From: Actinomycetota bacterium
Lineage (GTDB): Bacteria; Actinomycetota; Acidimicrobiia; Acidimicrobiales; Ilumatobacteraceae
Length of the DNA: 14,789 nucleotides
Assembly (NCBI GenBank): GCA_009705865.1
Contig: WLSJ01000030.1
Span: 1-14,789, forward strand
Reading direction: 5' to 3'
Shown here: piece after piece, positions 7,371 through 13,619 of the stretch
Layout: each line of letters begins with the position of its first letter
Numbering within the stretch: position 1 is the first letter of the stretch
Translations under genes and position numbers: made by a program
Notes under the pieces: model-generated
The model's database searches: none
Told to the model about the DNA's origin: nothing
The model's input: only the letters and a program-made list of their open reading frames with translations

Positions 7371-8186
7371 TTTTTTTGCCAATCCATTTTTGATGAGTGC
7401 ATTTTGGACACTTTCTACTGCGTTATGACGATGATTACGAATGGTTCGTGGCGACACACCCCGATCATGTGCGATGTCATCTCCGTGTCTTCCAGTCCCG
7501 AGGCGTTGAAGTAGATCAATATGGCGTTCATTGACGCCGAGCTCTGAAGCAAGAGAAAGAACATCATCGAGTTCCACATCTACGGTTCTATTTGACGGCT
7601 CATCAATAATTTCATCAAACTCTTCAGTGTCGATTTTTATTTCGGGAACCCGACGCAAACGTTGATTACGTACAAAGCCGTAATACTCAACATCTCGAAC
7701 CAGATTGGCTGCAATCTTTGTTTGGCGACGGTCACACGGAAATTCACGAATCACTATCCATGCAGTGGAAATTGCGTCTCCGATTGCATTGTGAACGCCC
7801 CCTTGAGTGATGCGTCCACGGCGTCTAGCCACTGACAGGACCGCAGGCATGATGCGGTGAAGACATACGCGTGCTGCAAGGTCGTCATGTGCAGCAAGGC
7901 GAGTGATGTGCCACAACACGCGGTCGCCTTCTGAGTCGTCGAATGGAGTTCCGAATCCGCACACCGTGAGTAAGTCGTCAAGATCCGTCACTGGGCGTGG
8001 CAGAAATGACCATGAATTCACCGTACGTAGCACTGCCGGGCGGCGGCTAAGTCGTGCCCATTCGTCAATGAATTGACGGGCAGGTCCTGATGTCACTGTG
8101 GACCACACCAAGGAAGTGGGTAGCGCGGAGTCATCATCTGCATCAGCGTCAGATTGTTGGTAATAGGGATGTATTGCATGTGTCAT
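7365..8186 (-). CDS. Sigma-factor-like HTH DNA-binding protein
   Basis: A 273-aa protein ending in a helix-turn-helix like sigma region 4 or LuxR. About residues 219-263 contain ERHIDLLQRLGTGRHGDDIA, followed by RGVSPRTIRNHRHNAVESV. The central part (about 90-180) is helical and Arg-rich, and could be a degenerate sigma region 2, but I cannot match it with confidence. A short acidic linker (188-210) separates them. The N-terminal 20 residues are Asp-rich and probably disordered. No clear ribosome site precedes the ATG at 8186, so the message may be leaderless or the start may lie further in. Its TGA overlaps the end of copA by six bases, tail to tail. A role in transcription is likely; targets are unknown. 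Atypical ECF-like sigma factor or LuxR-type regulator are the alternatives. Confidence 0.75.
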   Translation of the reverse strand: MTHAIHPYYQQSDADADDDSALPTSLVWSTVTSGPARQFIDEWARLSRRPAVLRTVNSWSFLPRPVTDLDDLLTVCGFGTPFDDSEGDRVLWHITRLAAHDDLAARVCLHRIMPAVLSVARRRGRITQGGVHNAIGDAISTAWIVIREFPCDRRQTKIAANLVRDVEYYGFVRNQRLRRVPEIKIDTEEFDEIIDEPSNRTVDVELDDVLSLASELGVNERHIDLLQRLGTGRHGDDIAHDRGVSPRTIRNHRHNAVESVQNALIKNGLAKKL

Positions 8187-8211
8187 GCACGGACAATGCG
8201 AAACACCTCTT

Positions 8212-8244
8212 ACCTGGGGTTAACTCCCATGACTCACCTGGGGT
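8212..8244. promoter_or_regulatory. Direct repeat in divergent HTH-gene/hydrolase intergenic region
   Basis: ACCTGGGGT occurs at 8212-8220 and again at 8236-8244, 24 bases apart, between the two divergent start codons (8186 and 8271). The GTTAAC at 8219-8224 sits in an imperfect palindrome, GGGGTTAACTCCC. The arrangement fits binding sites for one regulator, possibly the adjacent HTH protein, but no promoter hexamers are clear. Confidence 0.35.
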
Positions 8245-8270
8245 CTCACCCGTTCGGCAATACTGGAGGA

Positions 8271-8933
8271 ATGCGCATCACACTTCCGTCAGGAACCCCC
8301 GCTGAAATAGTTCGACATGATTCTCCTGTTATGGGGCTCGTAGTGGCGCCCGATATTTTCGGCCTTCGTCCGTTGTACGACGACATGGTCAAGCGATTTT
8401 CTGATGAATGGGGAATGTCAGTCATTGCAGTTGAACCATTTCCCGGAGTTGAACTGGGCCCAGACGTTGAGCCTCGTTTTGCTGCTGTGCCAGCTCTTGA
8501 TGACGCAAAAAACTTGCGTGATTTGTTAGAGGCTGCAGATGCATTGGGTACAGAGACTGTTGGTCTGATTGGTTTTTGTATGGGTGGTATGTATTGCTTT
8601 AAGGCTGCGCGCGATGAACGATTTGCTCGCATCGTCAGTTTTTACGGAATGATTACGCTGCCTGAAGCATGGCGTGGCCCAACACAAGGCGAGCCACTCG
8701 GCATGTTGATCTCTGGCTATGCAGAAGGTGTTCTTGCAATAGTGGGTGAGAAAGATCACTACACACCGATTGTTGATATTGATCAGCTGCGATCAACTGG
8801 CGTACAAGTAGTGCTGTACCCAGAGGCAGAACATGCATTTGCACATGATGCATCACGTCCGGCTCACAGACCTGATGATGCAGCTGATGCTTTTGCCCGT
8901 GCGAAGGCTTGGTTACTCAGCGCAGTGCGCTGA
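8271..8933 (+). CDS. Dienelactone hydrolase family protein
   Basis: The chosen start gives 220 aa beginning MRITLPSGTPAEIV, which fits the family N-terminus. The open frame reaches back to 8154, but the extra 39 residues look unrelated and would overlap the divergent gene. The alpha/beta-hydrolase core has nucleophile Cys103 in GFCMGG, Asp162 in GEKDHYTP and His188 in EAEHAFAH, the Cys-Asp-His triad of dienelactone hydrolases. Family members hydrolyse enol lactones in aromatic degradation, or other esters. The true substrate cannot be read from sequence. GGAGGA ends directly at the ATG, much closer than usual, so start-site choice or leaderless translation deserves care. It converges on the Crp/Fnr gene with a five-base gap. 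Confidence 0.88.
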   Translation: MRITLPSGTPAEIVRHDSPVMGLVVAPDIFGLRPLYDDMVKRFSDEWGMSVIAVEPFPGVELGPDVEPRFAAVPALDDAKNLRDLLEAADALGTETVGLIGFCMGGMYCFKAARDERFARIVSFYGMITLPEAWRGPTQGEPLGMLISGYAEGVLAIVGEKDHYTPIVDIDQLRSTGVQVVLYPEAEHAFAHDASRPAHRPDDAADAFARAKAWLLSAVR

Positions 8934-8934
8934 G
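8916..8934. terminator. Probable bidirectional terminator hairpin
   Basis: A 19-base palindrome with perfect 9-base arms (CTCAGCGCA and TGCGCTGAG) around one central G, foldable as an 8-bp GC-rich stem with a 3-base loop. It spans the stop codon of the hydrolase gene and lies just past the stop of the convergent Crp/Fnr gene. T-tracts are poor on both sides (ATTGTT on the plus strand), so it may act as an RNA-end stabiliser or weak two-way terminator. Confidence 0.55.
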
Positions 8935-8938
8935 ATTG

Positions 8939-9604
8939 TTATAACGCGCGTTGCGAGAGTTTTTCGCGGTCAAGAATTTTGTACGAGCGATCACGCTGTT
9001 CAAGCCAGCGCAATTTAATGAAACTGGCAATGGCTTTGTTTACGCGTTCACGAGATGCGCCCACCATGCCTGCAAGTTCTTCTTGTGTGACAGGCAAAGT
9101 GAAATCATCTTTTCCGTCTGACAATTCAAGAAGTCTTTTCGCAGTGCGGCCTGTGACATCAAGGAACACACTGTCGGCCAATGCCTGGTCCATTGCGCGC
9201 AAACGGCGGCTGAGCATGCCGATGACATTCCACATCAATGCACTTGATGAGTTGAGTTGTTCAGTGACAGCGGAGTAGGGAAGTTCAAGAACAGTTGATG
9301 GTTCAAGTGCGCGGGCACCGGCTGAACGTGTGCTTGCGTCGAGCATGCCCATCTCTCCAAATAGGTCACCCTCATCCATCAATGCGATAACAGTTTCACG
9401 ATTATCGAAGGGCTTGTTACCAATAGCGATCGCTATGCGACCCGAGAGGACTACGTAGATGCTGTCGGGGTCATCGCCCGATTCAAAAAGAACATCTCCT
9501 CGAACGAGGTTTTTGACTTTGCCTGCCGCCGCAATGAGGGAAAGCATGGATGCCGGGGCATCTGCAAAGAATTCTGTGCCTGCGAGAACCTGTTCGTGTG
9601 CCAT
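8939..9604 (-). CDS. Crp/Fnr-family transcription regulator (GlxR/CRP-like)
   Basis: A 221-aa protein with an N-terminal cyclic-nucleotide-binding beta-roll (about residues 10-120), a dimer helix (125-148) and a C-terminal winged helix. The phosphate-binding cassette has G79-D80...F82-G83-E84 and R93-S94-A95, the pattern of cAMP-binding members. The recognition region is VTQEELAGMVGASRERVNKAI (172-192), very like GlxR of corynebacteria and Crp of mycobacteria. There are no Fe-S cysteines, so it is not Fnr-like in sensing. cAMP binding is inferred from the cassette. The start codon is 28 bases from that of the divergent ispD, and the shared gap contains an inverted repeat. Autoregulation is plausible but unproven. 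Confidence 0.92.
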   Translation of the reverse strand: MAHEQVLAGTEFFADAPASMLSLIAAAGKVKNLVRGDVLFESGDDPDSIYVVLSGRIAIAIGNKPFDNRETVIALMDEGDLFGEMGMLDASTRSAGARALEPSTVLELPYSAVTEQLNSSSALMWNVIGMLSRRLRAMDQALADSVFLDVTGRTAKRLLELSDGKDDFTLPVTQEELAGMVGASRERVNKAIASFIKLRWLEQRDRSYKILDREKLSQRAL

Positions 9605-9611
9605 ATCTATT

Positions 9612-9633
9612 TGACCGTACTACCCTGCGGTCA
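9612..9633. promoter_or_regulatory. Inverted repeat in 28-base crp/ispD divergent gap
   Basis: TGACCG and CGGTCA form perfect 6-base arms around a 10-base spacer. The repeat fills most of the gap and its last base is the A of the ispD ATG. It differs from the TGTGA-N6-TCACA consensus of Crp proteins in both spacing and sequence, so binding by the neighbouring regulator is only a guess. Confidence 0.4.
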
Positions 9634-10283
9634 TGGCTGAAAATGAAATCGTATGGACAATTGTGGTCGCGGCCGGGTCTGGGCTCCGATTTGGAGCCGC
9701 CAAGCAATTTGAGACCATCGGAGGCAAGCGAATCGTTGATTGGGCTGTCGACGAAGCTATTCAGCATTCAGTGGGCGTCATTGTGGTGTTACCGAAGGGT
9801 CAAGCCAACGGACCTGGCCAAGTAGAGGGCGGAGCTACCCGATCTGAATCAGTACGTCGTGGATTAGCCGCCGTTCCGGCAGACGCCACCATTGTGTGTG
9901 TTCATGACGCAGCCCGGCCGTTTGCCAGCCCAGCCGTTTTCCAGCGTGTTATTTCTGCTGTCGTTGATGGCGCTGATGCGTCAGTACCCGGTATTGCAGT
10001 AGTGGACACCATTAAGCAAGTGAATGAATCTGAAGTGGTTGTTTCAACGCCACGTCGCGAAACGTTGCGTGCAGTACAAACTCCTCAGGCGTTTCGTGCA
10101 TCGTCATTGCGGCGTGCACACGAACAGGGCGGCGAAGGAACTGATGATGCTGCTCTTATCGAGCGCATTGGTGGAGAAGTTGTTGTTGTCGAAGGAGAAG
10201 TTGTGAATAGAAAAATCACTTCACCTGAAGATCTTGAGTGGGCTGTTGCTCACGCGATCAGATTGCTAGCTGGAGAAATCTAA
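9633..10283 (+). CDS. ispD: 2-C-methyl-D-erythritol 4-phosphate cytidylyltransferase
   Basis: A 216-aa cytidylyltransferase, slightly shorter than the usual ~230. It transfers CMP from CTP to MEP, the third step of the MEP isoprenoid pathway, in the cytoplasm. The nucleotide-binding loop is VVAAGSGLRFGAAKQF (residues 11-26) with R19 and K24 at the catalytic positions. Other family blocks are GGATRSESVRRGL (66-78), VHDAARPF (90-97), VQTPQAF (148-154), TDDAALIE (170-177) and VNRKITSPEDL (191-201). The stop shares a base with the ispF start (TAATG), indicating coupled translation. No Shine-Dalgarno is visible before its ATG. Given the 28-base gap to the divergent crp gene, its transcript may be leaderless. 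Confidence 0.96.
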   Translation: MAENEIVWTIVVAAGSGLRFGAAKQFETIGGKRIVDWAVDEAIQHSVGVIVVLPKGQANGPGQVEGGATRSESVRRGLAAVPADATIVCVHDAARPFASPAVFQRVISAVVDGADASVPGIAVVDTIKQVNESEVVVSTPRRETLRAVQTPQAFRASSLRRAHEQGGEGTDDAALIERIGGEVVVVEGEVVNRKITSPEDLEWAVAHAIRLLAGEI

Positions 10284-10771
10284 TGGTCGACATTCGTGTC
10301 GGTCAGGGTTTTGATGTCCACCGCTTTGCAGAAAAAACAGAGCCTGGCCGCGTATTAGTTCTTGGTGGCGTCGCATTTCCTGGTGAGCGCACGCTTGTTG
10401 GTCACAGCGATGCAGATGTCATTGCACATGCAGCAGCAGATGCACTGTTAGGTGCTGCTGGTCTTGGTGACATTGGGCAGCATTATCCCGATACAGACCC
10501 CGCATGGAAGGGCGCTGATTCTCTAGCAATTTTGCGTGATGTTGCGAGCAAGCTTTCTTCGCAAGGTTGGCGCATCGGAAATGTTGATTGCAGTGTGGTG
10601 TGTGAAGAACCACGTATTGCGCCTCATCGTGATGCAATGATTGCATTGTTGTCAGCAGCTGCTGGCGCACCCATTTCTGTCAAAGGACGCAGGGCAGAAG
10701 GCCTGGGTTCTATTGGCCGTGGCGAAGGAATCGCCTGTTTCGCATCAGCACTTATTATGAAGGAGTCGTAG
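10283..10771 (+). CDS. ispF: 2-C-methyl-D-erythritol 2,4-cyclodiphosphate synthase
   Basis: A 162-aa protein of standard length, cyclising CDP-ME-2-phosphate to MEcPP with release of CMP (fifth MEP-pathway step); family members are trimers. The start at 10283 is chosen because it yields MVDIRVGQGFDVHRF, overlaps the ispD stop by one base and has GGAG at 10272-10275. An upstream in-frame ATG at 10238 would add 15 unrelated residues inside ispD. Metal ligands are D11 and H13 (DVH) and H49 (IAHAAADALL). GHSDADV (40-46) and the C-terminal EGLGSIGRGEGI match the family. The kinase gene ispE is not in this window. The Shine-Dalgarno of the next gene lies within its last codons. Confidence 0.96.
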   Translation: MVDIRVGQGFDVHRFAEKTEPGRVLVLGGVAFPGERTLVGHSDADVIAHAAADALLGAAGLGDIGQHYPDTDPAWKGADSLAILRDVASKLSSQGWRIGNVDCSVVCEEPRIAPHRDAMIALLSAAAGAPISVKGRRAEGLGSIGRGEGIACFASALIMKES

Positions 10772-10773
10772 TC

Positions 10774-11757
10774 ATGGCACCACGTAAACCAGCCAAGTCA
10801 AGCAGTCCCAAAGTGAATACCGGTAAACCAGGTCGTGCACCAGGTGGCCGCGACACGGGAAGTGGAAGAAGTAGTGGAAAACCACCAAGCACAGGACGCA
10901 GCAGCGGTGCATCATCTCGCAGTAGTGGCCCACGTGAAGGCGGACCTCGGGGTCGCCCCATTCGTCAATCAGATGCACGTCGTAGTGCACCTGTTGCAAA
11001 GGGTCTTGGTGGTGAACAGATCGAAGGTCGTCAGGCGGTTCGTGAATTACTGATCGGTCAACGTCGCAAAGTGAAAGAGATTTGGATCGCACAAGATATT
11101 GACCCAGCAGCAATTATCGATGACATTCAACAACTTGCAGATGCAGCACGGGTCACTGTTCTTGAAGTACCTCGACGCACGTTGGAAGACACTGCACGAA
11201 GTGAAGCGCCTCAGGGTGTTATTGCTTTTGCGCATTCGCTAGAAGAAGCAGATTTCAATGCGCTGATGACAAAGAGAAACGGCGTGATGCCATTTCTCGT
11301 TGCAGTCGATGGTGTGACAGACCCAGGCAACCTTGGTGCGTTATTGCGCTGTTGTGATGGTGCAGGTGTCACTGGTGTGATCTTGCCAAAGCATCGCGCA
11401 GTGCACGTCACGCCAACAGTGGCTAAAACTTCCGCGGGCGCCATCGAACACATCCCGATGACATTGGTGCCGGGCCTTCCTGTTGCCATCACACAAATGC
11501 GCGACAAGGGAATCTGGGTCGTGGGTCTTGATGACACCAGTGACAACACCCTGTTCGACATCGCCAACTTCGCCACCGACGGTATTTGTATTGTCCTTGG
11601 CTCTGAAGGCACGGGGCTTTCCCGGCTCGTTCGCGAGCGGTGCGACACCATTGTCAGCATTCCGATGCTTGGCCAGGTGTCGTCTCTGAATGTGTCGGCG
11701 GCTGCCGCCTTGGCCACTTATGAAGTGACCCGTGCGCGATTGGCATCTCCCGCCTAG
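10774..11757 (+). CDS. rlmB: TrmH/SpoU-family RNA 2'-O-methyltransferase (23S rRNA Gm2251-type)
   Basis: A 327-aa SPOUT methyltransferase. Residues 1-75 are a low-complexity Ser/Gly/Arg/Lys tail, probably disordered and RNA-binding. The substrate-binding domain covers about 83-155 (EGRQAVRELL...). The knotted catalytic domain covers 172-322. Motif 1 is VDGVTDPGNLGALLRCCDGAG (178-198). Motif 2 is LGSEGTGL (275-282). Motif 3 is IPMLGQVSSLNVSAAAAL (296-313). Together they form the SAM site. Family members of this group ribose-methylate G2251 of 23S rRNA; the precise target here is inferred. AAGGAG at 10760-10765 precedes the ATG by eight bases, and the gene starts two bases after ispF. It is the third member of the ispD-ispF-rlmB operon. 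No cysS lies between, unlike in many other actinobacteria. Confidence 0.93.
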   Translation: MAPRKPAKSSSPKVNTGKPGRAPGGRDTGSGRSSGKPPSTGRSSGASSRSSGPREGGPRGRPIRQSDARRSAPVAKGLGGEQIEGRQAVRELLIGQRRKVKEIWIAQDIDPAAIIDDIQQLADAARVTVLEVPRRTLEDTARSEAPQGVIAFAHSLEEADFNALMTKRNGVMPFLVAVDGVTDPGNLGALLRCCDGAGVTGVILPKHRAVHVTPTVAKTSAGAIEHIPMTLVPGLPVAITQMRDKGIWVVGLDDTSDNTLFDIANFATDGICIVLGSEGTGLSRLVRERCDTIVSIPMLGQVSSLNVSAAAALATYEVTRARLASPA

Positions 11758-11773
11758 GATTGTCCTTCACCTT

Positions 11774-11848
11774 GCCGGGTTAGCTCAGTGGTAGAGCAAC
11801 GCACTTGTAATGCGTAGGTCGTGGGTTCAATCCCCACACCCGGCTCCA
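11774..11848 (+). tRNA. tRNA-Thr(TGT)
   Basis: The cloverleaf is complete. The acceptor GCCGGGT pairs fully with ACCCGGC. The D arm is GCTC...GAGC, the anticodon stem ACGCA pairs with TGCGT, the loop CTTGTAA has anticodon TGT, and the T arm GTGGG pairs with CCCAC around TTCAATC. The discriminator is T and CCA is encoded (11846-11848). It begins 16 bases after the rlmB stop and may be cut from the same transcript. Confidence 0.96.
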
Positions 11849-11855
11849 TGTGTTG

Positions 11856-11880
11856 TGGCGTTTTCGCCATAATCTCTTTA
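11856..11880 (+). terminator. Possible weak terminator after tRNA-Thr
   Basis: TGGCG-TTTT-CGCCA forms a perfect 5-bp stem (11856-11869), followed by a broken T-rich tail (TAATCTCTTT). It is placed eight bases after the tRNA, where the ispD-ispF-rlmB-tRNA transcript could end. The stem is short, so efficiency is doubtful. Confidence 0.45.
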
Positions 11881-11981
11881 CATCCCTTATTTAGTAGGGC
11901 TTCTAGGGGTGTCATCCCTCTGTACTCGTATTGCCACTACCGTGTGGGCGTCTCCTATTTCTCTCTCGGAGGACCTTTTCC

Positions 11982-12584
11982 ATGAGCCAACAAAAACCTC
12001 GCGGCCAACGCCCATCACTTTCATCACCCAGCACAGGCACCTTGGGTGTCGCAGTCGCTGTCGTAGCACTCGTGCTCGGATTCCTCATTTTGCGCGATGT
12101 GCGCGGTGATGGCGGTTCATCGATCGTCACCCCAACTAACCCCAGTGGCACCACCGACCCCAATGGAACTGTTGATCCGTCAGCGCCAACCACAATTCCT
12201 CCATTCAGTATCAACGGATTCAAGATTCAGGTTGCCAACGCATCAGGACTTGCCGGAAGCGCCGGCGACATGACCACCAAATTGCAAGACCAGGGTTACG
12301 TGGTACAGGTTGCAATGAACGTGGCAGCAGGCACTGCAAAGCGCATGAAGACCGGCGTGTTCTATCTTGCTGGTTGTGAAGCCGCATCCCAAAACGTTGC
12401 GGCAGTTCTTGGCGGCAATGTTGAAGTAGCTGCCATGCCACAACCAATTCCTGTGGAAACCGGATCTGTCGGTGAAGCATGCATCTTGGTATTGCTCGGA
12501 ACCGATCTTGCTAACAAGCCTCTTGCAGGTGTTGTTGGCGGTGGCGGTGGTTCTGCAGCAACCACAACAACGGTTGCCGGTTAA
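11982..12584 (+). CDS. LytR_C-domain membrane-anchored protein
   Basis: A 200-aa protein. The ATG at 11982 has GGAGGA at 11968-11973, eight bases upstream. An in-frame ATG at 11931 would add 17 residues with no ribosome site. It has a short cytoplasmic Arg/Ser-rich tail, one membrane helix (about 20-37, LGVAVAVVALVLGFLILR), a Pro/Thr/Asp-rich extracellular linker (45-75), and a LytR C-terminal domain (about 78-176). That domain opens FKIQVANASGLAGSAGDMT and includes GVFYLAGCEAASQNVA with C132 and C167, a possible disulfide. A Gly/Thr-rich tail follows. The catalytic LytR-CpsA-Psr ligase domain is absent, so it is not a wall-polymer ligase itself. An accessory role at the cell envelope is inferred. 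It converges on the glycerate kinase with a three-base gap. Confidence 0.87.
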   Translation: MSQQKPRGQRPSLSSPSTGTLGVAVAVVALVLGFLILRDVRGDGGSSIVTPTNPSGTTDPNGTVDPSAPTTIPPFSINGFKIQVANASGLAGSAGDMTTKLQDQGYVVQVAMNVAAGTAKRMKTGVFYLAGCEAASQNVAAVLGGNVEVAAMPQPIPVETGSVGEACILVLLGTDLANKPLAGVVGGGGGSAATTTTVAG

Positions 12585-12587
12585 CAG

Positions 12588-13586
12588 TTACGAATTTTGC
12601 AGCATCTCGCGTGCTGTTTCTTCGATACAGCGCAAGACATGAGTCCTTGACTCTTCTGCACCAAATTTCTCAGTCAAACTACTGACGCGGAGATCTGCAT
12701 ATAAAGAAGTGTCCATTACTTCGTCAATGTCGCCGACAATTGCAGAGACGCTTGTTTTTGACTCTCGAGCGTAGTCACAGACACTTCCGACAACTTTTCC
12801 GTCAAAACTGGTGTCGTCGAGTAATCCTTCGCCAGTGATTATTAGATCAGTGTTGTGAATTGCTTCGTCGAAGTCGACTTCTTCAGCAACGATGTCAAAG
12901 CCAGGCATCAATGTTGCGCCTAACGCAGCAAGCGCGCCAGCTAGCCCGCCTGCCGCACCAGAGCCAGGAATTTCAGTGACATCAATTCCGTAGTCAGATT
13001 CATACATTTGTGCGAGTCGTTCTAAACGACCAGACAAGAGGTTCACTTGCGATGGTGTTGCTCCTTTTTGTGGAGCAAATACTCGTGCTGCGTCGGCAAA
13101 CAGCGTGTCAACGTCGCATGCAACGAGAAAATCAACTGCAAGAAGTCGCGCCGGTGTACTGATTGCGCGCAGAGCTCCGTAGCCGCCGTCGGTTGTTGCT
13201 GATCCGCCAAGACACACGATGATTTTCTTTGCGCCTTCATTCAGTGCGATATCGATGAGCTGTCCAGTGCCAGTAGTAGATGCAGCTACCGCATCGTTCT
13301 GTGACGCACCGCCGACCAACGTGAGTCCTGATGCTCGAGCCATTTCAATAACAGCGACGCCACGATGAAGTCGCCACTCGGCTTGAACAGGGTGGCCAAG
13401 AGGTCCGGTAACAGTGGTGACACGGTTGACGCCACCAAGAACTTCGAGCGTGCCTTCGCCGCCGTCAGCCATGGGCATTTCCACGCAGTCAATATTGAGG
13501 TTCCAGCAGGCATGACCGATCGCTGCACAGACCTGTGCCGCCGTTGCTGTTCCTTTGAACTTGTCGGAAGCTGCAAGTACGCGCAC
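12588..13586 (-). CDS. Glycerate 2-kinase (GlxK/GarK family)
   Basis: A 332-aa glycerate kinase that phosphorylates D-glycerate with ATP to 2-phosphoglycerate, feeding glycolate, glyoxylate or serine carbon into glycolysis. Family blocks seen are SDKFKG (7-12), ADGGEGT (40-46), CLGGSATTDGG (125-135), FAPQKGATP (170-178), IPGSGAAGGLAGALAALG (206-223) and ITGEGLLDDTSFDGK (250-264). Classical members are about 370-380 residues. The loss is mainly after GGYGALRA, where a loop of some 30 residues is missing before LVACDVD, so this is a short form. The start codon is GTG (13584-13586) with AAGGTGG just upstream. It is divergent from the amidase gene with a 33-base gap that holds an inverted repeat. 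Confidence 0.92.
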   Translation of the reverse strand: MRVLAASDKFKGTATAAQVCAAIGHACWNLNIDCVEMPMADGGEGTLEVLGGVNRVTTVTGPLGHPVQAEWRLHRGVAVIEMARASGLTLVGGASQNDAVAASTTGTGQLIDIALNEGAKKIIVCLGGSATTDGGYGALRAISTPARLLAVDFLVACDVDTLFADAARVFAPQKGATPSQVNLLSGRLERLAQMYESDYGIDVTEIPGSGAAGGLAGALAALGATLMPGFDIVAEEVDFDEAIHNTDLIITGEGLLDDTSFDGKVVGSVCDYARESKTSVSAIVGDIDEVMDTSLYADLRVSSLTEKFGAEESRTHVLRCIEETAREMLQNS

Positions 13587-13592
13587 GAACCC

Positions 13593-13613
13593 ACCTTAGA
13601 TGCGTCCTAAGGT
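13593..13613. promoter_or_regulatory. Inverted repeat carrying both ribosome sites of a divergent gene pair
   Basis: ACCTTAG and CTAAGGT are perfect 7-base arms around a 7-base spacer, in the 33-base gap between the glycerate kinase GTG and the amidase ATG. On each strand the outer arm supplies the AAGG Shine-Dalgarno core for its own gene. The symmetry may reflect an operator, an RNA hairpin, or just two facing ribosome sites. Confidence 0.45.
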
Positions 13614-13619
13614 TGAGCC

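Noticed and set aside
7337..7377. GCGAC-TAC-GTCGC hairpin plus T7 run as a copA terminator
   Set aside because: The stem ends over 20 bases before the T-run, and the T-run encodes the lysines at the end of the opposing gene; the geometry does not fit intrinsic termination.
8154..8270. 39-residue N-terminal extension of the dienelactone hydrolase
   Set aside because: The extension overlaps the divergent HTH gene start, lacks a ribosome site and does not resemble the family N-terminus; MRITLPSG is the better start.
9612..9633. crp/ispD inverted repeat as a canonical Crp site
   Set aside because: The arms and the 10-base spacer do not match TGTGA-N6-TCACA; kept only as an unassigned inverted repeat.
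10238..10282. 15-residue upstream extension of ispF
   Set aside because: It lies within the end of ispD, and family members begin near the IRVGQGFDVH strand.
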